NCBI GenBank assembly: GCA_947464705.1
Contig: CANHYD010000047.1
Coordinates: 1-10,838 of the forward strand
Reading direction: 5' to 3'
Length of the DNA: 10,838 nucleotides
DNA from: Verrucomicrobiota bacterium
GTDB taxonomy: Bacteria > Verrucomicrobiota > Verrucomicrobiia > Limisphaerales > UBA9464
Shown here: piece after piece, positions 1 through 7,364 of the stretch
Layout: each line of letters opens with the position of its first letter
Numbering within the stretch: position 1 is the first letter of the stretch
Notes under the pieces: model-generated
What the model was told of the DNA's origin: nothing
Database searches by the model: none
Seen by the model: only the letters and a program-made list of their open reading frames with translations
Program-made: the position numbers and the translations under genes

Positions 1-113
1 CCCCATTTTCCGCGGCAGGTCGGCTTTCGCACGGCCCAGGGAGGAACGCCTCCCTCACTCATCGACCATCGACATGGCCTATCCTCCCAGCGACATCACC
101 TTGCGATTTCTGG

Positions 114-162
114 GCGGTCCGGCACCGTAGACGCGGCGCTGTCGGAGAAATCGCCCTACCCC
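114..162 (+). repeat. 49-bp direct repeat, copy 1
   Basis: The unit begins GCGGTCCGGCACCG and ends GAGAAATCGCCCTACCCC. It matches 246-294 at 45 of 49 positions by eye, and the copies are offset by 132 bp. The sequence around this copy differs from that around copy 2, so the boundaries are fairly sharp. This could be a dispersed non-coding repeat family of the genome; only a genome-wide count would show that. Confidence 0.75.
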
Positions 163-245
163 GGAGGTGCTCAGGCGAGGCTGAGTGTGCCGAAGGACTC
201 TGAGATGTCGCCCAAAGAGCCTCCTGGGCAGGGACCGATCTCCGA

Positions 246-294
246 GCGGTCCGGCACCGCAGACATGGCGCTTTCGGAGAAATCGCCCTACCCC
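246..294 (+). repeat. 49-bp direct repeat, copy 2
   Basis: This is the second copy of the unit at 114-162, with 4 mismatches, all in the central part (roughly positions 15-29 of the unit). Its right end coincides exactly with the first base of the 41-bp tandem array at 295. The two repeat types therefore form one composite block. Confidence 0.75.
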
Positions 295-399
295 AGAAGC
301 GTCCCGGAGAATGCCAACCTCATCGTTCTACACCCAGAAGCCTCCCTGAGAATCCCAACCTCATCGCTCTACACCCAGAAGCGTCCCGGAGAATGCCAA
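295..399 (+). repeat. 41-bp tandem repeat, about 2.6 units
   Basis: Unit 1 is 295-335, unit 2 is 336-376 and a partial unit 3 is 377-399. Each starts AGAAGC and the full units end TCTACACCC. Units 1 and 2 differ at 4 of 41 positions. The 23 bases of unit 3 are identical to unit 1, not to its neighbour unit 2. There is no spacer between units, so this is not a CRISPR array. The 41-bp period is not a multiple of three, so the array would shift frame if translated, which argues against a coding role. Confidence 0.8.
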
Positions 400-493
400 G
401 CCGAAACGGTTTCATGGGAGCCGTCGTGCTGGCTACGTCATCTTCCGCTAGAGCTTCGTTGTTCGCTCGTTAGGGGCCTCAAGCACGAACCTC

Positions 494-513
494 AGCGAGG
501 CCCGCGCCTCGCT
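494..513. other. Hairpin with 8-bp arms
   Basis: AGCGAGGC at 494-501 pairs perfectly with GCCTCGCT at 506-513 around a 4-nt loop. There is no T-run on either side, so a factor-independent terminator is unlikely. It overlaps the end of an 18-codon minus-strand frame (548-492) that has a good ribosome-binding site. Its role is unknown. Confidence 0.45.
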
Positions 514-652
514 CTGACCTCGTCTTGCGAAAGAATTCGCCACGCCATCGCTTTCCTCCTCACTGAATCGTTCCGGCTTAGACGTTGAGAGCGCCGCAGT
601 GGGGCGGCCTTTGCCCTTTTCGCTTCGGCTTGGGCTTGCTTGTATTGACTCA

Positions 653-1111
653 ATGTCAGGGGTGTTCCAACGACTCCGGTACTGGGGCCCCCTGGTGCTG
701 TGGATGGGAGTGATTTTCTGGGCATCCGCCGATTCCGGTTCCGGCAAGCGGGGCTCGCGTATCCTTGGTCCCTTGCTGCGTTGGTGGATGCCCGAAGCTT
801 CCACTCAAAGGATGGAGGAAGTGATGTTCTTGATCCGGAAAGGGGCCCATGTCTCCGAATACGCGGTTTTGGCATGGCTGGCCTGGCGGGTGTTTCTGGG
901 GGTTCGCCGTTCTACCGAGCCCCCGCAGCCGCTTCGGGCAGGGTTGTTGGCTTGGGGACTGTCGGTCCTGTACGCCGTGTCCGACGAATGGCATCAGACC
1001 TTTGTGCCGACTCGCGTCGGAACGCCCTGGGATGTCCTGATCGATGCTGCTGGGGCGGCGCTCGGCTTGGCCCTGGCCGGGCTCTGGTGGCGTTGGCGGC
1101 GTCCGTGCTGA
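653..1111 (+). CDS. VanZ-like family membrane protein
   Basis: A small membrane protein of 152 residues, normal for the VanZ-like family. Visible family signature: K63-x2-H66-x2-E69-Y70 at the start of a membrane helix, then S110-D111-E112-x2-Q115, R121, D127, D131 and G134 before the last helix. Hydrophobic segments lie at about 10-26, 67-84, 97-109 and 128-146. The frame stays open to a GTG at 599, but ATG 653 gives a protein that begins directly before the first membrane helix, so I prefer it; no strong Shine-Dalgarno sequence is visible at either. VanZ proper is linked to teicoplanin resistance in enterococci. No vanH/A/X genes are nearby, so no resistance role should be assumed. The next gene, comEC, starts 70 bp downstream on the same strand and may be co-transcribed. 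Confidence 0.85.
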   Translation: MSGVFQRLRYWGPLVLWMGVIFWASADSGSGKRGSRILGPLLRWWMPEASTQRMEEVMFLIRKGAHVSEYAVLAWLAWRVFLGVRRSTEPPQPLRAGLLAWGLSVLYAVSDEWHQTFVPTRVGTPWDVLIDAAGAALGLALAGLWWRWRRPC

Positions 1112-1181
1112 AGCGTTTCCCGGATCGGCAAAGAATTCCTTCAGGTTCTGCCGGAAATGTTTCGATGCATGAAAACGTCCC

Positions 1182-3635
1182 ATGCGTCGCCCTTTGCTCA
1201 TCCCTGCTCTGTGTGTTGCGGCCGGCATCGGGTGGGCCGAGTCGTGTCCCGGAGACTTTGGAGCGGTTTCGCTCACGATGGCGTTGCTGGGTTTGGCATT
1301 GGCCGGACTTTGGTCCAAGGGGTTCGCTGCGGGGATCAGCCTGGCTCTCTTCGGTGCGGGCGCGCTGGCTTACCAATCGACGCAGTGGCCACTCGACCCC
1401 GAGGATTTGAGGTGGCGACTGGATGGGTATGGTGAGTTGGGGCAGGTGCGGGGAATCTTGGTCGAGACGCCATCAGTGCGGCTGTCCGAGCGCAAAGGAC
1501 AGTGGGTGGAACGAACTGTGGTCCGACTTCAGGTGACGGGATGGCGGCCCCAGGGCAGCCCTTGGGAACCCGCCTCGGGTCACGTGCTTGTCAGTAGCCA
1601 AGGCGTTCCCGATGGTCGGTTTTTCCGCGGACAGTCCGTAGAGATCTCTGGCCTGATCTCTGCGCCGCCGGGTCCGGTGGCTCCGGGTTTGTTCGATTAC
1701 GCCACCTTCCTGCGCCGACAAGGCATCGGCCTCCAGTTGCGATGCGAGGCTCCCGGAGATTGGGCGCTGGGCCCTGGGGCGACCGACGGGGTGCCCTGGA
1801 GTGAACGATTTCTGGCTTGGGCTCGGGCGCGCCTCTCGCAGGGACTGCCCGAAGATGGGGCGACCCGCCTGATCTGGGCCATGGCCTTGGGATGGCGAAC
1901 TGGCCTGGCCGGTGATGTGGATGACGGATTCATGCGGTCGGGAACCCTGCATGTCTTTGCCATCAGTGGGCTCCATATCGCCCTGATCGCCGTCTTGTTG
2001 GTGCAGACGTTCCGGGTGCTGGGTTGGGGGCGTGCCCTGTGCGGTGGGCTTTCTTTGCCGCTGATTTGGTTCTACGTCGCCGCGACGGGTTGGCAGCCCT
2101 CGGCGGTCCGTTCGGCCGTGATGACCTCAGTGGTGGTGGGAACGTGGATGCTGGAACGCCCCGGTGACTTGCTCAACTCGCTCTCCTTGGCGGCATTGCT
2201 GATTCTGATCGCCGAGCCAGGGCAACTGTTCCAGGCGGGTTTCCTGCTGTCGTTCTTGGTCGTGGCCGCTCTAGCGGTTTTCCCGTCGAGATGGGAGGCC
2301 TGGTGGTTGGAGCACCGCCCCTGGCGCCCGGATCCGTTGCTGCCGCCCTCCCACTGGTCTCGTGCGCGACGCGTCTGGGAATGGGCCGAACGAGGTTTGT
2401 GTCGCGGCTGCGTCACCGGCTTGGCTGCCTTGGTGGCCTCTTGGCCGATGTCGGTGGAATGCTTCCATTTGGTCAGCGTCATCTCGGTGGTTGCCAATTT
2501 GATTGTCGTTCCCCTCAGCAGCCTGGTGTTGATCGCCAATGCCTTGTCGATGGGTGTGCCGGTGGGCACCGAATTGTGGAACGCCGCGGCTTGGGTGGGC
2601 ATGCACGGGATGATGGCTGCCAGTCGCGCCTGTGAGGCCGTGCCCGGAGGGTGGTGGTCAGCGGCTTCACCAGGTGCTTGGGTGTGGATTCCTTATGCGC
2701 TGCTTTGGGTCGTTGCCGCTACAGGTTGGCTCGATACCCAGCGCCGTCGACGGCTGTGGTGGGGAGGCGCGGCCTTATGGCTGGTGCTTTTGGTGGGAGT
2801 GCGACACATCGGCGAGCCTGCGGCGACGGTGACGGTGTTCCGTTCGGGCGAAGCCGTTTGGATCGATCGCCCGGGAAGCGCCTCGGACTTGCTGCTGGAC
2901 ACCGGGGATGCTGCGACCGCCAAGGCGGTGCTGCTCCCGTGGTTGCAATCACAAGGGGTGGACCGAATACCAACCCTGGCCGTCTCTCACGGCGATGTCC
3001 GCCATGTCGGCGGGGTGCCGGTGGTGATGACCAATGCTCCGCCTCATCGCCTTCTCCTTCCGGTGGGTCGGATGCGCTCACCGTCGGTCCGAGGACTGGA
3101 GGGGTTGGCCACCGCCCGTGGGGTTCCGCTGCAAAGGTTGGGACGGGGTCAATTGGCGGCCACGATGCCTGTGCTCCATCCGGACGAATCCGACGCCTTC
3201 TCCCGGGCCGATGACGCTGCGGTGGTTCTGTCGGTGGCGGCGGCCGGTTGGAGGATTTTGTTGGCTCCCGATCTGGGGCCCGAGGGGCAACGGGCCTTGA
3301 TCCAGCGCGAAGGCGCTTCCTTGGCGGCTGATGTCCTGATCACGGGCATTCCCGCCTCGGGTGAGGCTGCTTCCGAGGCGTTCCTGTCTCAGGTGAACCC
3401 ACGGCTCCTGGTGGTGGCGACCGGGGATCGGCCTGCCACCGAGCGAAGTCCCGCAGCCTTGCGACGCCGACTGCGTGGGCAAACAGGCATCACCCTGTGG
3501 ACCGAACGCCTGGGAGCCCTGGAGTTGCGGTGCTGGGCCAACCGATTGGAGGTGCGGGATTCCGTGGGAGCCCTGCGGCTACGCCTCGATCGATCTGAAT
3601 CGACAAGCCCTCAAGGCAGAGCGACGGCCTGGTAA
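1182..3635 (+). CDS. comEC: ComEC/Rec2 family DNA-uptake channel, degenerate nuclease-like domain
   Basis: An 817-residue polytopic inner-membrane protein, in the usual size range for ComEC/Rec2, which passes single-stranded DNA into the cytoplasm during natural transformation. In order: two short N-terminal membrane helices; a DUF4131-like region (about 30-190, with the typical F171-D-Y...F-L-R-R-Q-G-I stretch); the Competence domain (about 225-510) with its hallmark H257-x3-I261-S-G-L-H265 and many membrane helices; and a C-terminal metallo-beta-lactamase-like domain (about 545-800). In that last domain the D573-T-G-D576 motif survives. The usual SHxDxDHxGG reads S602-H-G-D-V-R-H-V-G-G611, the usual LLTGD reads LLAPD (693-697), and the usual HHGS position reads T-G-I-P-A-S-G (721-727). 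Transport by the membrane part may be intact, while metal-dependent nuclease activity looks unlikely. Start: ATG 1182 is the first plausible start, without a clear Shine-Dalgarno. The last 25 bp overlap the convergent gene at 3611-4618. Confidence 0.92.
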   Translation: MRRPLLIPALCVAAGIGWAESCPGDFGAVSLTMALLGLALAGLWSKGFAAGISLALFGAGALAYQSTQWPLDPEDLRWRLDGYGELGQVRGILVETPSVRLSERKGQWVERTVVRLQVTGWRPQGSPWEPASGHVLVSSQGVPDGRFFRGQSVEISGLISAPPGPVAPGLFDYATFLRRQGIGLQLRCEAPGDWALGPGATDGVPWSERFLAWARARLSQGLPEDGATRLIWAMALGWRTGLAGDVDDGFMRSGTLHVFAISGLHIALIAVLLVQTFRVLGWGRALCGGLSLPLIWFYVAATGWQPSAVRSAVMTSVVVGTWMLERPGDLLNSLSLAALLILIAEPGQLFQAGFLLSFLVVAALAVFPSRWEAWWLEHRPWRPDPLLPPSHWSRARRVWEWAERGLCRGCVTGLAALVASWPMSVECFHLVSVISVVANLIVVPLSSLVLIANALSMGVPVGTELWNAAAWVGMHGMMAASRACEAVPGGWWSAASPGAWVWIPYALLWVVAATGWLDTQRRRRLWWGGAALWLVLLVGVRHIGEPAATVTVFRSGEAVWIDRPGSASDLLLDTGDAATAKAVLLPWLQSQGVDRIPTLAVSHGDVRHVGGVPVVMTNAPPHRLLLPVGRMRSPSVRGLEGLATARGVPLQRLGRGQLAATMPVLHPDESDAFSRADDAAVVLSVAAAGWRILLAPDLGPEGQRALIQREGASLAADVLITGIPASGEAASEAFLSQVNPRLLVVATGDRPATERSPAALRRRLRGQTGITLWTERLGALELRCWANRLEVRDSVGALRLRLDRSESTSPQGRATAW

Positions 3636-4618
3636 TAGCGAGTGGCCGTGGGTTGGGTATCGGTCCAAGTCGCCAGGCCATCCGGAGCCGTGGCCACCAC
3701 GATGTCACGGTCGATCCAAGTCTGCAGATCGTTGCTCGACTGGATCCGGTAGCGCACCGCGGGTTCGCCCCAGACATTCAGCCGGGCTTTTCCCTGAGCA
3801 TCCAACCCGGCCAGTTCCATCAGCGGAGCCACCGCGTTCGGTGGGTAGGCGACGATGCGGTAATCATCGAAGAGCATGTAGTTGTCGTTCCAGGTGCCTT
3901 TCGGATTGGCGGCCCAGACGGCGTCCACACTGCCCAGCGAGGGGCGCTGGAGTCGGGTGCTCAGCGGGAGCTCATAAACCACCGGTGTGCCATTGAGCGA
4001 GGCCGACAACCGGTTTCGGCCGAAGCTCATGGAGATCTCCAGTTGGTACACCACGCCGTACTCGAACTGGAAACCCGTGCCGATGAAGCCTTTCCCGTCG
4101 TCGAGGGCGTAATTGATCGATTGGTCTGGACCGTGGCAGTCGAGGGTGAACAGGCGGTGGTCGTTCGGCGTGTAGACGCTCCATCGGAAGTCGTCGGCCG
4201 CGGCTCCCGATGGCGAATCGTCTCGAATGCTGAAGGCAGTTTGGAACACCACCACGGGCAGCGAATTGGTGTCAGGAAGCAACTGGGTGGGCCGGAACAG
4301 GTTCACGCTGGAGCTGTCATTTGTGGGCCCCTGATAGCCGATATAGGCGTATTGCCCCGTGAAATCGTCCACTCGGTTGGTGAGCAAGCCATTGCCGCCG
4401 TGGCCCACTGCCGTCCAGCCGTTTTGGCCACGTCCCAGAGAATCCACCAGATCCAGTGCCGGATCGTAGCCTTCGAATCGTTCGAAGCCGGTCTCAAAGA
4501 GCACTCGGCCGCTGGTTCCGGCGCTCTTGGGCTTTGCAGAACCTTGCGCCATCCACAGGCCAGGAACGGTGACAAACCAGCCAGCCAGCAGGATTCGCAA
4601 GACGATCGAGGTGCTCAT
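3611..4618 (-). CDS. Secreted LamG/concanavalin-like protein with C-terminal beta module
   Basis: A 335-residue predicted exported protein of unknown function. It has an N-terminal signal peptide (hydrophobic residues 5-24, likely cut after A24 or A28). A beta-rich region (about 38-260) follows, starting F-E-T-G-F-E. It contains motifs such as N-G-W-T, DDFRWSVY, INYALDDGKGF and M-L-F-D-D-Y-R, which resemble concanavalin/LamG-type jelly rolls in Verrucomicrobiota exported proteins. Residues about 267-335 form a separate module with Y-R-I-Q-S-S-N-D-L-Q-T-W and a final R-Y-Y-Q-A, a common C-terminal ending in that phylum. No catalytic residues are recognised, so binding or a structural surface role is a guess. 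It lies 28 bp downstream of the Trp-rich lipoprotein gene on the same strand and is probably co-transcribed with it. Its 3' end overlaps comEC by 25 bp. No clear Shine-Dalgarno is seen. Confidence 0.8.
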   Translation of the reverse strand: MSTSIVLRILLAGWFVTVPGLWMAQGSAKPKSAGTSGRVLFETGFERFEGYDPALDLVDSLGRGQNGWTAVGHGGNGLLTNRVDDFTGQYAYIGYQGPTNDSSSVNLFRPTQLLPDTNSLPVVVFQTAFSIRDDSPSGAAADDFRWSVYTPNDHRLFTLDCHGPDQSINYALDDGKGFIGTGFQFEYGVVYQLEISMSFGRNRLSASLNGTPVVYELPLSTRLQRPSLGSVDAVWAANPKGTWNDNYMLFDDYRIVAYPPNAVAPLMELAGLDAQGKARLNVWGEPAVRYRIQSSNDLQTWIDRDIVVATAPDGLATWTDTQPTATRYYQAVALP

Positions 4619-4646
4619 GGGGGAAGGATCCGTGTGTCGGCAGGCG

Positions 4647-7115
4647 TTACTGTTCCACGGGCCCTCGTTGACCTGGCCGCCCTGACGGAGCCGGGCCCGG
4701 GGCGGGTGCTGCCGACGGCGCGGGCCGGGGAGACGGTTGGAATGACGGGGCTGCCGGAGCCGGGGTCGGCACAGGTCGCGGTGCCGGGGCCATGTTGGGA
4801 GCAGGAGCCGGGGCCGGAGCGAACTGCGGTGCGGCGGGGGCCGGACGTGTCTGGGGCGCGATGGCGGGTCTGCTCACCGAGGGTGCAGGACCCGCGGCCG
4901 CAGGCGCCGGCCGGAAGGCTTCCTGACGCGCGACAGGTGCCGCTGAGGGGGCTGGGGCCACGGATGGATTGGCCGCAGGCCGGGAGGGCACATTCGCATT
5001 CGGGAGGACGATGGGGCGGGAAATCGGAGCCGCAGACTGTGGCGGTGCCGATTGAACCGAGGGCGCCGTGATCCGCGCGCTTGGGGCGGGGTTGGCCGGG
5101 ATCACCGACGGGCGTGAAGTCGTCACCGGAGCGGGTCGGGGGGCGGATTCAGATCCGAAGCCGGACCTGGCAGACGGGATCGAGGACGGGGATCCCGGGT
5201 TCGGCGCGCTGAGGGGCGAGGCAGACTCCGTGGGGTTGGCCCGCGGAATGGAGATGCTTCGGGATTCCGGCGGGCGCGCCGGAACAACGCTGGGAGCCGG
5301 TGTGGTGGTCGGGCTTCCTGAAATCTTCGGGGCCACGGCGGTGGGGGTGCCACTGCCACCTCCAGGACGCGTGGCCGGAGGCAGCGTTTGCGTCAGTCGT
5401 TCCGTCGGAATGCCTGTTGGGATGGGTGAGGGTCGGCCGGGAGATGCGGAGGGTACCAAGCCGGCCGACGGAATGTTGGCCGGACGGTTCGGGCTCAGCG
5501 AGCCACCGGCCGATGGAACCGCCAGGGGGCGAGCATTCGGCGGTGTGATGCCGATGCGATCGGACAGGCCGCCGGAGTTTGGGGTGGGGGCCAATCGTGA
5601 AACTTCCGGTCGTTTGAGGACCGATTCCGGCGGTCGGGAAGCATGGGTTGGCACCGCCGGGCGGTACACGGCCACCTCGGCCGGCCGGCCCCCTGAGGGG
5701 TTGGGCCGCGCGCTGGCAAAGGCTTGGGCGGCCGCCGGGCTGTTGACGTCCCGAAGTGCCGTGCGCCGGATCTCTTCCCGGCTGTGCCTCTGGACTTCCT
5801 CGCGGGAAATCGCGTTGTTGATGATCACCGTGTTGTTGTTGCCCCGGATGTTCACACCCTGGCCGCTGGCTACCTGGACGTTGCTGTCACGGACGAAACG
5901 CTCGGCTTGATGGCGCGGCAGTCGATGGTGGTACAGGTGCGGATCGCAGAAACGATCCCAGGTCGTGGCATACCAGGCGGTCGTGCCGATGCCGAATCCG
6001 ATGCTGACCGCCGTGTTGCCGTTGACCCACGAGAAACCCACGTTGGCGCTCCACCGGCACTCCGGAGGCAGCGGAGCCCATCCGCAGTAGGTCGGGGAGC
6101 TGCGCCAAGCGACCCAGGCCGGCGCCCAGTCGTAACCCGGATTCCACACCCAACCAAAGCGGGCGTGCTGATGCCAGCGGCCATAATGATACGGGGCCCA
6201 ACCCCAGGAGTAGGTCGAGTTCCAATACCAACCCGCATCGGTCCACAGCCAGGATCCACCGTCGCAGTAGGGTTGCCAGGTCGGGTTGGCCACTGCGGCC
6301 GATGGTCGCCAGCACCACCCGTAGCCCGGGACCTCCATCCAACTGCCGTAGGGGGAGAGCGATTGATAAAAGACCTGCTGGTTGACGACGGTCTGGGCCG
6401 TCGGCGCAGCAACGACCGTGGTCGTGGAGGGCGGGGGAGGTGGCGTGCCTTCGATGGTGGTGGTGGTGATGGGGATCGTCGTCGGAGCCACCGGCGGCGG
6501 GGCGATGCTCGTGGGGATCGACTGGGGAACCCCGGGTGCTGAGTCGTTCGGAGGGATGGGTGCCGAGAATTCCGGTCGGATCGCCGCCGCCTTGCGCATC
6601 AGCACATGGATGATGTTGGAGGACACTCCCAGGTCGTTCAGATAGACGATCTGGCTCGCCCCCAAGGCGAAGGGTTCCCGAATGTTGGCGATGTATTCAG
6701 TGACCACGCCCTCGTCGAGTCCGCCACGGGTCAGTTGCACCACATCGGCCACCGGGCCAGGCAGGGGCGGCGGAACCAGAACAGTCACCGGGGCCGAGGG
6801 GTCTGCCGGGGCTGCTAGCGGGACCGCTGTGGCAGGCGTGGGTTGCGGAGATGATGCTGTTGGGGGTGGGGTCGGGCTCGGGGTCGGGGTCGGTGCTTGT
6901 GCCTGTGCGATGGCCGGATCCACGACTGGAGTCGACCGGTTGCTCAGGGCGGCCGGAACCGAGGGCGCTTGGACGACCACAGTCCTCACCGTCGGCGCTG
7001 GCGGCGCGGTGTGGACCACGGTCTTCGACCCGGTGTCGCATCCGGCGGCAGCTCCCAAGCAGACCAAGATCAGCCCAAGGGTGTTGCGGGACGGACGCTT
7101 GAACGAGGCATTCAT
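4647..7115 (-). CDS. Lipoprotein with DUF6600-like Trp-rich core and long Pro/Ala/Ser tail
   Basis: An 822-residue predicted lipoprotein. I chose ATG 7115 because it places a classic lipoprotein signal at the start: basic residues, a hydrophobic stretch 13-24, and lipobox A23-A-G-C26. The frame stays open upstream to 7376, but that extension has no signal peptide. After C26 come a Pro/Thr/Ala-rich linker, a short probably helical region (about 124-177), another Pro/Thr-rich linker, and the Trp-rich core (about 249-353). The core carries repeated G-W-x-W motifs (17 Trp and 4 Cys by my count) and resembles DUF6600/YXWGXW proteins. An Asn-rich patch (N-N-N-T-V-I-I-N-N, about 421-431) and a charged helix follow, then some 370 residues dominated by Pro, Ala and Ser to the C-terminus. 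The function is unknown. Such a tail could span or contact peptidoglycan, which is inference. It is the first gene of a probable two-gene unit with 3611-4618. Confidence 0.85.
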   Translation of the reverse strand: MNASFKRPSRNTLGLILVCLGAAAGCDTGSKTVVHTAPPAPTVRTVVVQAPSVPAALSNRSTPVVDPAIAQAQAPTPTPSPTPPPTASSPQPTPATAVPLAAPADPSAPVTVLVPPPLPGPVADVVQLTRGGLDEGVVTEYIANIREPFALGASQIVYLNDLGVSSNIIHVLMRKAAAIRPEFSAPIPPNDSAPGVPQSIPTSIAPPPVAPTTIPITTTTIEGTPPPPPSTTTVVAAPTAQTVVNQQVFYQSLSPYGSWMEVPGYGWCWRPSAAVANPTWQPYCDGGSWLWTDAGWYWNSTYSWGWAPYHYGRWHQHARFGWVWNPGYDWAPAWVAWRSSPTYCGWAPLPPECRWSANVGFSWVNGNTAVSIGFGIGTTAWYATTWDRFCDPHLYHHRLPRHQAERFVRDSNVQVASGQGVNIRGNNNTVIINNAISREEVQRHSREEIRRTALRDVNSPAAAQAFASARPNPSGGRPAEVAVYRPAVPTHASRPPESVLKRPEVSRLAPTPNSGGLSDRIGITPPNARPLAVPSAGGSLSPNRPANIPSAGLVPSASPGRPSPIPTGIPTERLTQTLPPATRPGGGSGTPTAVAPKISGSPTTTPAPSVVPARPPESRSISIPRANPTESASPLSAPNPGSPSSIPSARSGFGSESAPRPAPVTTSRPSVIPANPAPSARITAPSVQSAPPQSAAPISRPIVLPNANVPSRPAANPSVAPAPSAAPVARQEAFRPAPAAAGPAPSVSRPAIAPQTRPAPAAPQFAPAPAPAPNMAPAPRPVPTPAPAAPSFQPSPRPAPSAAPAPGPAPSGRPGQRGPVEQ
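6862..6889 (+). other. Potential G-quadruplex motif
   Basis: Five runs of three to five G (6862-6866, 6868-6871, 6874-6876, 6880-6883, 6886-6889) are separated by loops of only 1 to 3 bases on the plus strand. This fits the standard four-run quadruplex pattern with short loops. It lies inside the lipoprotein gene, on its template strand, where it encodes part of the Pro/Thr/Ser linker after the signal peptide. It may simply be a by-product of proline codons (CCC/CCG). Confidence 0.5.
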
Positions 7116-7171
7116 TGTGTTCAGATCGGTTAGAGACGGGTATTTCGCAGGAAAAGTCGATCCAAGGGTCG

Positions 7172-7195
7172 CGAACCCACCTTGACGGAGGTTCG
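7172..7195. promoter_or_regulatory. Imperfect inverted repeat, possible operator or 5'-UTR hairpin
   Basis: CGAACC at 7172-7177 is the exact complement of GGTTCG at 7190-7195, with a further CC/GG pair inside. It lies 57 bp upstream of the lipoprotein start codon (7115) in a divergent promoter region, a usual place for an operator or leader hairpin. No known regulator site is recognised. Confidence 0.3.
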
Positions 7196-7364
7196 TTCTT
7201 GGGAGTGAAGGGAAAGCTAGGAACGTGACAGGACCCCGATGACGGGAAATCTCTTGGGGGACCAACGGAGAAGTCTTGCCGGCCGGGACGGGGTGCCTTC
7301 GCAAGGGAGGCCGCCGTCTGGGGTCTGGGTATTCACGGTTGTGAGAGTGGGACGCATTCAATGG

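Larger units (their letters stand above)
1..652. other. Gene-free region with repeats and small hairpins
   Basis: I can support no protein gene here. Open frames exist on both strands, but none has a recognisable domain and several run through repeated DNA. The stretch holds a 49-bp direct repeat in two copies (114-162, 246-294), a 41-bp tandem array (295-399), a hairpin with 7-bp arms and loop AACG at 38-55, a 5-bp hairpin at 170-185 and a hairpin with 8-bp arms at 494-513. The 38-55 hairpin has no T-tract after it, so it is not an obvious terminator. The promoter of the downstream VanZ-like gene should lie near the right end, but I find no convincing -35/-10 pair. Confidence 0.6.

Noticed and set aside
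295..399. Possible CRISPR array
   Set aside because: The 41-bp units are directly contiguous with no unique spacers, and no cas genes are present.
187..588. 133-residue plus-strand open frame at the left end
   Set aside because: It runs through the 49-bp and 41-bp repeats, whose 41-bp period shifts frame, and it has no recognisable domain or ribosome-binding site.
653..1111. Glycopeptide resistance function for the VanZ-like protein
   Set aside because: VanZ-like proteins are widespread and mostly of unknown role; no vanH, vanA or vanX homologue is in the window.
700..1410. 236-residue plus-strand frame overlapping the VanZ-like gene and the comEC start
   Set aside because: It is in another frame from two clearly recognised proteins and has no domain signature.
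3653..5071. 472-residue plus-strand open frame
   Set aside because: It lies opposite two better-supported minus-strand genes with signal peptides and recognisable domains. It has no domain of its own and crosses the boundary between them.
5068..6542. Long plus-strand open frames rich in Gly, Arg and Val
   Set aside because: They are antisense to the Pro/Ala/Ser tail and Trp-rich core of the lipoprotein; GC-rich antisense DNA readily stays open. No domain or start signal supports them.
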